Shown here: piece by piece, positions 34,712 through 41,307 of the stretch | How positions within the stretch are numbered: the stretch's first letter is position 1 | Layout: each line of letters opens with the position of its first letter | Assembly (NCBI GenBank): GCA_964570865.1 | Contig: CAZMZM010000017.1 | Location: 1 to 41,307 of the forward strand | Direction: 5' to 3' | Source of the DNA: WGAL01 sp964570865 | GTDB lineage: Bacteria > Bacteroidota > Ignavibacteria > Ignavibacteriales > Melioribacteraceae | Length of the DNA stretch: 41,307 bases | Notes under the pieces: model-generated | What the model saw: only the letters and a program-made list of their open reading frames with translations | What the model was told of the DNA's origin: nothing | Database searches by the model: none | Program-made: the position numbers and the translations under genes

Positions 34712-36895
34712 TTAGAGTATTACAAAAATTTTACCTGTCTTTTCTCCCAGCGCGCTCGCTATATGATAAAAGTAAACTCCGGGAGCTACAAGTTGATTAT
34801 ATCTATTTTTCATATTCCATTTTTCAATACTTGAAACATTATTATGTACAAGCCTTCTAATAAGTTCGCCGCTTGTATTAAATATTCTGATTGTGGCTTT
34901 ATTCGGTAATCCGATAAATTGAACCGTATGTTCGGAAAAGCCCGTTTCCCAAATCTCCGTTATCTTATATGGATTGGGAACAACTCTTACCTTTGATAAA
35001 TCATGGGTTGCCAAAGGAAGTTCGGGAGTAATTTCAATAGTATTATTAAACTCATAAGGATTAGGCGAGGATGAATTTTCCAACGGTCCAATGATTCCGT
35101 TGCCTGAATCATAAGCAGCCACGTAGTATCTGTAATTTATTCCGTTAAGGACTGTTCTGTCAATATAAACATTAACCGAATCGCCATTATTAAAATTCGT
35201 AATATTCCCGTTTACCGAAACTCCCTTAATCGAATCTCCTTCAATAACGGTTCTAAGTTGCGACCAATTGTCATCCCCTAAATAATACCATGCGTATTCG
35301 GGTAATGTTTGATAATAATCAATTACTCCGTCCGGCTTATCAAACTGAGCCAGCGGTATGTAATGTGTACCTCCTTCAAAATCGAGAAAGCTTTCATCCC
35401 CCCAAGTTTGTCCGTTATCAGCCGAGCGATAAATTTTGTAACCTTCAAACTGATAATCCGTTTCGCTTTCCGTATCCCACACTAAAACAACTTTTCTATC
35501 GTCTCTGTATGCTTGCACTTTAGGCGCCGGAGGAGCATCTACAATTTCCCAATTGTTTTCGTAAAGTGTGATTGCATTTTTTGCGTTAGTTTTTAAATCC
35601 TTTTCACTCAAACCGAAAACAGTTGCAAAAATCAGTGTATCTGTTTCTCCCGGAGCCATTGTAAAAGGAGACGAACCAATTATTTGCAAGCCGTCGGAAC
35701 CGGTTCCGATATAATAATTCGGACCTCCGTTTTGTGTATCCGGAATACCGTCTCCGTCAAAATCATCATCTATTCCATCACCGTCGCTGTCCTGAGGATC
35801 ATTTAGATTTAACAGATTCCATTTGTAATACATTTCAGGTTCGCCGCCGCTCCCCGAAGGAGATGTTTGCCCTTGCCAAAAATGAGCTGCATCGTATGTT
35901 TTAATTTTCCCGTTACCTCCGGGCATCTTAAGAGCAACAACTCCGCTCCATGCGATTTTATCCGGAGAAAGATTTCCGCCACTTAAAGGATCTTCTTCGT
36001 AGCCGTCGTCATCCGTTCCGTATGCAAGCTGCAAATTCGGGTCAAAGTAATGTCTGTCGTCATCATAACCAATGCCCGGTATAAACGCCGGTAAATATCC
36101 GAAATCGAGATGAACACCCATGCGAACGTCATTAATACTTTTGTTATTAGGATTACGAATAATAAAAACCCAAACAATAAAATCGTCATAAAGAGTACCT
36201 TTCCAAGCCATTCCCCTCATCATCATTTGAGTACGCAGCCATCGGGTTTTGGAATTACCGCTTCCCAATTGATCCGTTCCTCCCCAACCGTAAGTCATAC
36301 TGAGCATTTCCTCATCGGCAAGCTGCTTCCCGTTCTTTCCGAATCCGGGCCAGCCGGTAACACTATCTCTTAAAATCGGGAGTTGCTGTAAATCAGGGAA
36401 ATTAATTACATTTTCGCTTATTCCGTCCGAAGGAACGTAATTGGGCCAATAGTCCGGCCAAGCGTCGGGCCACGAAGTAGGATCGTCGCTCATGCTTGCT
36501 TTTTCGGAGTTTACAAACTCGGGATAAGGAGCAAAATGTTCCTCGTTCCAAAAATCTGCGGGGCCTTCGTCCATTGCGCCGTCAAGATAAGGCAGATGTT
36601 CGGGATTAACTCCGCCAACAACGGAGCTGTCCTGGTCGGCAGGAGCACCGACTACTACGGCGACGCAAGTTCCCCAATTTAATCCGCTTCCCTGCGGATA
36701 TTCAAAAGAAGGAGTACGAGCCAATGAATAGTTCTGATTATTTCCGTTATTCAGCATTCCCACATTATCAAAAACAGTTGCTACTTTGTTAATCTTCATT
36801 GTATTCCATCGCTTGTTGAGCATTGGATTATTCTGAGCGAAAATACCGTTTATAATAAGCAGCAAAAATATATTCAAGGTAATAAGTTTTTTCAT
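34712..36895 (-). CDS. T9SS-type exported protein with calcium-binding repeat (paralogue A)
   Basis: A 727-residue paralogue of the protein at 31520-33646. It has a signal peptide (about 1-20, ending IFAQ), a matching start (NPMLNKRWN, SLARTPSFEYPQGSGLNWGT) and a large shared N-terminal region of unknown fold (GWPGFGKNGKQ, WGGTDQL, GMAWKGTLYDDFIVW). The calcium motif DSDGDGIDDDFDGDGIPD lies near 364-385, followed by a fibronectin-III-like domain (GYKIYRSADNG) and the same C-terminal sandwich (VRVVPNPYKI...IRIFNTSGELIRRL...GVYFYHI...GKIFVIL). Differences include an insertion near residue 165 (VPSDGISENVINFPDLQQLP). The ATG follows the receptor's stop by two bases, showing tight coupling. It probably cooperates with the receptor in glycan binding at the surface. 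Confidence 0.8.
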   Translation of the reverse strand: MKKLITLNIFLLLIINGIFAQNNPMLNKRWNTMKINKVATVFDNVGMLNNGNNQNYSLARTPSFEYPQGSGLNWGTCVAVVVGAPADQDSSVVGGVNPEHLPYLDGAMDEGPADFWNEEHFAPYPEFVNSEKASMSDDPTSWPDAWPDYWPNYVPSDGISENVINFPDLQQLPILRDSVTGWPGFGKNGKQLADEEMLSMTYGWGGTDQLGSGNSKTRWLRTQMMMRGMAWKGTLYDDFIVWVFIIRNPNNKSINDVRMGVHLDFGYLPAFIPGIGYDDDRHYFDPNLQLAYGTDDDGYEEDPLSGGNLSPDKIAWSGVVALKMPGGNGKIKTYDAAHFWQGQTSPSGSGGEPEMYYKWNLLNLNDPQDSDGDGIDDDFDGDGIPDTQNGGPNYYIGTGSDGLQIIGSSPFTMAPGETDTLIFATVFGLSEKDLKTNAKNAITLYENNWEIVDAPPAPKVQAYRDDRKVVLVWDTESETDYQFEGYKIYRSADNGQTWGDESFLDFEGGTHYIPLAQFDKPDGVIDYYQTLPEYAWYYLGDDNWSQLRTVIEGDSIKGVSVNGNITNFNNGDSVNVYIDRTVLNGINYRYYVAAYDSGNGIIGPLENSSSPNPYEFNNTIEITPELPLATHDLSKVRVVPNPYKITEIWETGFSEHTVQFIGLPNKATIRIFNTSGELIRRLVHNNVSSIEKWNMKNRYNQLVAPGVYFYHIASALGEKTGKIFVIL

Positions 36896-36897
36896 AA

Positions 36898-39441
36898 TTA
36901 ATTCCAGATTTTTATCCCGAATTGAACTGTTCTTCCCGGTCCATACATAGACGGATTGTTCGTATAATCATGAGAAGTAGCAGGATTTGCATCATCTCCG
37001 GGAATTCCCGAATCCGAATAAACCCACCAAACATTTCTGGTATTCGTAGCATTAAGAACTTGTACGTAAACTTGTTCTTTCATTCCGTAGAACTTAAAGT
37101 TCTTGAATAAATTTATATTCAACTCGTGAACCCAGGGGCTACGTTCTTCGTTCGGAGCAAATGCCGATCGGGTATAAGGAAATCCGGAAGAATAACTTCC
37201 GTAAACAGAAAATCCGTAACCGCTATTTGTTTGATAATAAACATTTCCCCTAAAAGAGTGAGGTTGATCCCAATTTGCCGGAAAAGTTCGTGATTCGTCA
37301 GTAGGCATCTGGAAAAGCACAGAGGAACTTACAAGAGTCTGCGCAAAAGTGTAATTAAAGAAAGCTGAAAAATTATTTGAAAAATGTTTTTTAAGAGAAA
37401 TCTCGATTCCTTTTACCGTTGAATAATCAATATTTCCCATCATCTGAAAACGTTTTCCTTCGGTTGTTTCATTCATAACCACGCCAATCAAATCGCTTGT
37501 TTTACGATAAAAGGCGGTTACGTCAAGTGATACTCGCGAACTAACCATTGCTTGAATACCAAACTCATAATTTGTGGTTTTTTCCGTTTTAATTTCGGTA
37601 TCGGCAATCGGAGTATTTTCAAGTTGCGGGTTAGGTCGATATTCCCCTGTTGAAGCCAAATAATATGTTCCCTGAAAAACTTTAAAGAAAGTCGGATATT
37701 GATAAAAGTGACCATAACCAAACCGGAAAGCTATTTTATCTGCGATTGGGAAACTAATTCCAAGCCGGGGAGTAATATAAAATTCTTTCTTAGCTTCTGT
37801 AAGTTTTGCCGAAAGATTAGTCAAATCGGATAAGTTCAGTAATACTTTTCTGTTAGGGTTTATGTAATCGGCTCTTGCCCCGAAGTTAATTATCATTCCC
37901 ATATCTTCAAATTCCATTTTATCATTTATATATAAACCGCCGTGTTGAGGACTATAGTCATACTTTTCCAGAATAGCACCCCCATCCGGATTTTTCCTTT
38001 CGAGAAAAGTTCCGTACTGCTCAAACTTACCTCCGATCGATAAATTATGGATTTTATTTATCTGCCAAACATAATCAACCTTTCCTTCATACCTATCAAA
38101 ATTAGTGTCAAACCATACCCAGTCCTCTCCGGTAACCGAAAATTCGGCAGTTCCTGTCTGAGGTGTAATCAGATACAAAGAAGGGTCATCATAAACTTTA
38201 GAGGAAAAACCTCTATGATATTTTGCAACTGTTACATTGATAAAACTTTTTGTATTAAATACATAATTTGCTTTTGCATAAAGTAAATTACTATTCAATC
38301 TAACACGGGGAGTTCCGTACGGATTATACTTAAAATAGTGATTATAAACACCGCGATTCGATTTTCCGTAAAATCCGCCGAAGGTTAAATGCAAACTTGT
38401 AACAGGGTGCCAAAGTATCCTTCCTTCGCTAAACTGTGTATCCAAATACTGCATCGGAACTTTTATCGGCGTACCGCTTTTATCTCTTCCTTGGCTATTT
38501 ACATATTCCGGATAAATATAACCGTAAATATATCCATCCGTACTGTAAACCCTATGCGAAAAAATAACTCCCAGCTTTTTATAAAAAGGAAGTGCCGAAT
38601 TAAAATATATATCGCCGCTGTATGTGTTTTGTGAAGAATTTTTAAGTACATTATCCGTAAAAGCTTTAACTGCGAACTTAGGCTTTAGGGCAAGCTGGGA
38701 ATGAGGAGAAATACTGACCACACCCGACATTGCTTCGCCGTATTTAGGTCCGAATGTTCCGGAGTGAGTTTCAAGAGAACTAATATCCAGTTCACTGACC
38801 TGATCGATATAAAATCCGCCCCAAAGCTGGTCGTTAACCGTTATGCCGTCATATAAAAAAAGTGTTTCGTTTTCACGTCCGCCTCTAAAATGTAATCCGT
38901 CAGACGGCACGGTGGCAAACTGACCGAATGCGGGAAGTTCGCTAACCGGCTGCGTACGAATGTTTTTTACAATTCCGGCTTCCTGGGTTAACAAATCTTC
39001 TATTGTGGATTTAGGTAAACGCGCAATTTCCTCTGAAGTTCTTGCCTGGATTTTGCTGGTTAAATCCTTTTGTACAGGGGGATTTTTATATTCTTCAACA
39101 GTAACTTCCTGCATGTTTACTTCTTTTGCGCCAATCTTAAAATTAAGTTTTGTAGTTAATCCGGATACTACTTTTACATCTTTCTGTATCACGGTTTGAT
39201 AACCGACCATCTTGCCAACTACATCATAGGAACCTGCAGGAATATTAAGGATTACATAATAACCGTTAATATTTGTTGCGGCTCCGATTGTTGTACCTTT
39301 CAGCATGATATTTACACCGGGAAGTTTTTCTCCCGTTTTTTTATCTGTTACGGTTCCTGCAATTTTTCCGGTAGCCTGCGCAAATGTTTGAACCGCTAAT
39401 AGAACCACAAAAACAAACAGAGTAATAATTTTCTTTTTCAT
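36898..39441 (-). CDS. TonB-dependent receptor with carboxypeptidase-regulatory-like domain
   Basis: An 847-residue outer-membrane transporter. It has a signal peptide (MKKKIITLFVFVVLLAVQTFAQ), a carboxypeptidase-regulatory-like beta domain (about 25-110: GKIAGTVTDKKTGEKLPGVN...GYYVILNIPAGSYDV) and a TonB-like segment near 112 (VTVEE). A plug domain follows (about 130-270: PKSTIEDLLTQEAGIV, HFRGGRENETLFLYDGI, GTFGPKYGEAMSGVV), then a 22-strand-type barrel ending in an aromatic strand (VQFGIKIWN). It is SusC-like in layout but somewhat short for SusC (about 1000). No SusD gene is adjacent; the paralogous T9SS-type proteins take that place in the operon. It should import the oligosaccharide processed by GH36 and the NodB-like protein. 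Confidence 0.88.
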   Translation of the reverse strand: MKKKIITLFVFVVLLAVQTFAQATGKIAGTVTDKKTGEKLPGVNIMLKGTTIGAATNINGYYVILNIPAGSYDVVGKMVGYQTVIQKDVKVVSGLTTKLNFKIGAKEVNMQEVTVEEYKNPPVQKDLTSKIQARTSEEIARLPKSTIEDLLTQEAGIVKNIRTQPVSELPAFGQFATVPSDGLHFRGGRENETLFLYDGITVNDQLWGGFYIDQVSELDISSLETHSGTFGPKYGEAMSGVVSISPHSQLALKPKFAVKAFTDNVLKNSSQNTYSGDIYFNSALPFYKKLGVIFSHRVYSTDGYIYGYIYPEYVNSQGRDKSGTPIKVPMQYLDTQFSEGRILWHPVTSLHLTFGGFYGKSNRGVYNHYFKYNPYGTPRVRLNSNLLYAKANYVFNTKSFINVTVAKYHRGFSSKVYDDPSLYLITPQTGTAEFSVTGEDWVWFDTNFDRYEGKVDYVWQINKIHNLSIGGKFEQYGTFLERKNPDGGAILEKYDYSPQHGGLYINDKMEFEDMGMIINFGARADYINPNRKVLLNLSDLTNLSAKLTEAKKEFYITPRLGISFPIADKIAFRFGYGHFYQYPTFFKVFQGTYYLASTGEYRPNPQLENTPIADTEIKTEKTTNYEFGIQAMVSSRVSLDVTAFYRKTSDLIGVVMNETTEGKRFQMMGNIDYSTVKGIEISLKKHFSNNFSAFFNYTFAQTLVSSSVLFQMPTDESRTFPANWDQPHSFRGNVYYQTNSGYGFSVYGSYSSGFPYTRSAFAPNEERSPWVHELNINLFKNFKFYGMKEQVYVQVLNATNTRNVWWVYSDSGIPGDDANPATSHDYTNNPSMYGPGRTVQFGIKIWN

Positions 39442-39472
39442 TCTTAAACCTGCTTAACTCAATAGTTAAAGT

Positions 39473-40870
39473 TTATTTCAAATAATTATTTTTACTGACC
39501 GCAATATATTTCAAACTACCGCCAATTTTTACCGATGAAATTTCACGTAATGTTTTTGTTTCGATTATATGCAGAGATGAATCTGCAGCCGTTACAGCAT
39601 ATAACAATTCGCCGCCGGAAGTAGCAGCGAGTTGGTCAATTTCATACGGGAAAGTAAATACATTTTCAATACTTCGGGTAGATGAGTTTATCTTTAGCAC
39701 TCCTCCGTCTTTTTCACCGCCTGTATATTTATAAAATGACGAATAATAATAATTTCCGGAAATTACGCCGTCTCCTACATTGGGGAAACCGGTTTCGATA
39801 ATATCGGCAGGCGTTTCGTTAAAGGCATCGTAAACGGCAATTTTATCTGTTCTCTTTTCAGGGATAAATACATATTGTCCGTCTTCTGAGATTTCAATAT
39901 CTATTCCTTTATTATCAACAAGTAGAGTGTCAACAGTAACATTATCGGAGTAATTATTAGCGTTTACAATCTTAATTTTCTTTTTATTACTTGAAAGGAA
40001 GTAGAGCTTATCCGATGCGTTTCCGTAAACTACGTCTTTAGGCTTAAAACCGTCGGGAAAAGTGTAAGTATCAATAACCGAATAAGAGCCTAAGTCTATT
40101 ACCGAAAATGATTTTCCCGACGTGTTGCAGACATAAGCATAGTTATCGTTGAAACCAACATTCGTTGGACCAAGTCCAACGGGAATTACACTTTGTACTG
40201 AAAAAGTTTCGGGATCGATTAGCGTAACGGTACCGTCGCTTGTTTTTAGATTTACCATCCATAAGTAGTTCCCTGTTGGCGAAAACTCAAGAGCTGCGGT
40301 TTGATAATCTTCGGTTGTTGCGTTAACATATAAGCTGTCAATATATTTATTAAGATTACCGGAACGGTAAATTATTTGTTTTTTTGCTTTATCTCGAACA
40401 AAAACAAGCGGGAAACCGTTTAACGAATAATCTCCTTCAGTAAAAAACCAAGTTGTTTCAGGTATATCGTCATCATTTGGTGAAATCATTGAGTTATGAT
40501 TAATATCTCGTACTCCGCCGTGAACTTTGACAGTATAAATCTCCGCTCTATTATAATCTACGCCGGGTGTAAAAATCACAACTGTATCCGACTCCGAAGC
40601 GTAAGAAAACTTTCCGTTAATTTTACCGTCAACACTTTCGACCGTAACATTTGAAGGAAATGTATTCAAATCCATTTTCTCGTTAAAATACATTTTTATC
40701 TGCTGATTTAAAGGAATAGCGAGATTTGAGTTTTCTGAAAATTCAAACTTTACAAATTTCGGACGCGTATTTTCCGTTGGTTCCGTAGGCATTCTATCCG
40801 GAATACAACTTTGAATAATCAGTACTCCGAAAATCGGGATTAAAACTTTAAATAACTTTTTAATAAACAT
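39473..40870 (-). CDS. lipoprotein with Ig-like and beta-propeller domains
   Basis: A 465-residue lipoprotein. The ATG at 40870 is preferred to one at 40921, because it gives a lipobox (LIIQSC, Cys22) and lies downstream of a strong hairpin (40902-40930). Residues about 35-140 form a bacterial Ig-like (Big_5-type) domain: RPKFVKFEFSENSNLAIPLN, MYFNEKMD, FTPGVDYNRAEIYTV. About 150-465 form a seven-bladed YVTN/NHL-like beta-propeller with repeated blade ends (GNYLWMVNLKTSDGTVTLID, YVCNTSGKSFSVIDLGSY, YVFIPEKRTDKIAVYDAF). Such propellers usually bind ligands. It lies 31 bases before the receptor gene and is likely the first gene of the main operon, with a recognition role at the surface or in the periplasm. 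Confidence 0.75.
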   Translation of the reverse strand: MFIKKLFKVLIPIFGVLIIQSCIPDRMPTEPTENTRPKFVKFEFSENSNLAIPLNQQIKMYFNEKMDLNTFPSNVTVESVDGKINGKFSYASESDTVVIFTPGVDYNRAEIYTVKVHGGVRDINHNSMISPNDDDIPETTWFFTEGDYSLNGFPLVFVRDKAKKQIIYRSGNLNKYIDSLYVNATTEDYQTAALEFSPTGNYLWMVNLKTSDGTVTLIDPETFSVQSVIPVGLGPTNVGFNDNYAYVCNTSGKSFSVIDLGSYSVIDTYTFPDGFKPKDVVYGNASDKLYFLSSNKKKIKIVNANNYSDNVTVDTLLVDNKGIDIEISEDGQYVFIPEKRTDKIAVYDAFNETPADIIETGFPNVGDGVISGNYYYSSFYKYTGGEKDGGVLKINSSTRSIENVFTFPYEIDQLAATSGGELLYAVTAADSSLHIIETKTLREISSVKIGGSLKYIAVSKNNYLK

Positions 40871-40901
40871 CTCTCTGCCGCAATTAATGTGAGAAAATAA
40901 C

Positions 40902-40930
40902 AGCGCGACAATGAATGTCAAAGTCGCGCT
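40902..40930 (-). terminator. GC-rich hairpin between the T9SS cargo gene and the lipoprotein
   Basis: AGCGCGAC (40902-40909) pairs with GTCGCGCT (40923-40930) across a 13-base loop. On the minus strand it is followed by GTTATTTTC, a weak T-tract. It is either a partial terminator or an attenuator that separates expression of the upstream T9SS cargo from the lipoprotein/receptor operon, or an mRNA-stabilising stem. It stands out in sequence this AT-rich. Confidence 0.5.
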
Positions 40931-40938
40931 ATAATTAT

Positions 40939-41307
40939 TTATTTTAATAATAACATTTTCTTTGTAATCGTATAATTCGGTGAAGATATTCTGTAAAGGT
41001 AAACACCTGTAGATACGGAATTACCGGAAGCGTCTTTCCCGTTCCAACGCACTTGGTTAGTTCCCGGAGCGATAACTTTGTTATTTATCAAAGTTGCTAC
41101 TTTTTGTCCTAACGTATTAAAAACATCAAGAGTGATATTTTGTGAATGTGAAAGTTGGAATGTAATTATTGTTGAAGGATTAAACGGATTCGGATAGTTT
41201 GCAACCAAGCCGAAACCTTTTACTTTACTATAATCAACAACTTCATCTTCAACGCCTGTAATAAGCGCATTATCGGCAATCTTCTTAATTGAATTTCCGG
41301 AGATAAA
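40939..41307 (-). CDS. T9SS-exported protein, C-terminal part only
   Basis: The frame is open to the right edge (FISGNSIKKIADNALITG...), so the 5' part of the gene lies outside the window; 122 residues are seen. The last about 85 form a canonical T9SS type A sorting domain: NYPNPFNPSTIITFQL, LDVFNTLGQKVATL, VSTGVYLYRI and KKMLLLK at the C-terminus. The catalytic or binding part is not visible, so the function is unknown. Its stop is 69 bases before the chosen lipoprotein start, with a hairpin between them. It may belong to the same carbohydrate-use locus. Confidence 0.8.
   Translation of the reverse strand, partial: FISGNSIKKIADNALITGVEDEVVDYSKVKGFGLVANYPNPFNPSTIITFQLSHSQNITLDVFNTLGQKVATLINNKVIAPGTNQVRWNGKDASGNSVSTGVYLYRISSPNYTITKKMLLLK

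Overview
The window looks like chromosome of an AT-rich member of the FCB group, most likely Ignavibacteriota (Ignavibacterium/Melioribacter-like). This rests on type IX secretion (T9SS) C-terminal sorting domains of the YPNPFNPST...GVYLYRI...KKMLLLK style, a PorV/PorQ-family protein, a TonB-dependent receptor with a carboxypeptidase-regulatory-like N-terminus, and a low G+C content. The taxon is an inference. A run of exactly 100 N at 25192-25291 shows a scaffolded draft assembly. I saw no tRNA, rRNA, CRISPR array or intact insertion sequence.

Layout. (1) 1-2562, minus: cydAB for a cytochrome bd-type oxidase, closed by a strong intrinsic terminator. (2) 2.8-9.8 kb, mixed strands: an exported M14 metallopeptidase, a small ArsC/Spx-family thioredoxin-fold protein with its own terminator, a secreted CotH-kinase/lamin-tail protein with a T9SS tail (minus), and an unrecognised 614-aa coiled-coil protein with two membrane segments. 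(3) 9.9-10.15 kb: a scar in which the 5' end of a GDP-L-fucose synthase gene (fcl) is joined to the 3' end of a GDP-mannose 4,6-dehydratase gene (gmd). (4) 10.37-27.84 kb, plus: seven co-directional, mostly overlapping genes that carry about eleven glycosyltransferase domains (GT10, GT2, GT4 and a GT9/GT41-like GT-B fold) and many tetratricopeptide repeats (TPR). Several domains are fused into proteins of 1100-1370 residues. No flippase, polymerase or intact sugar-nucleotide gene is present, so this looks like a cytoplasmic glycan-assembly or protein-glycosylation module that depends on precursors made elsewhere.

(5) 27.85-41.3 kb, minus: an operon-like block read from right to left. It holds the tail of a T9SS cargo protein, a hairpin, a beta-propeller lipoprotein, a TonB-dependent receptor, a cargo-like protein, a PorV/PorQ-family protein, a second paralogous cargo-like protein, a NodB-like deacetylase-fold protein and a GH36-like alpha-galactosidase lipoprotein. 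It ends at a terminator shared with the glycosyltransferase block. It resembles a polysaccharide-utilisation locus in which a PorV-like protein lying between two paralogous exported proteins takes the place of the usual SusD partner.

The strongest candidates for something undescribed are the multi-glycosyltransferase/TPR assembly line, with a GT10 (fucosyltransferase family) domain next to a decayed GDP-fucose pathway, and the receptor/cargo/PorV/cargo operon. All product names come from reading translated sequence and motifs by eye; no database search was run.
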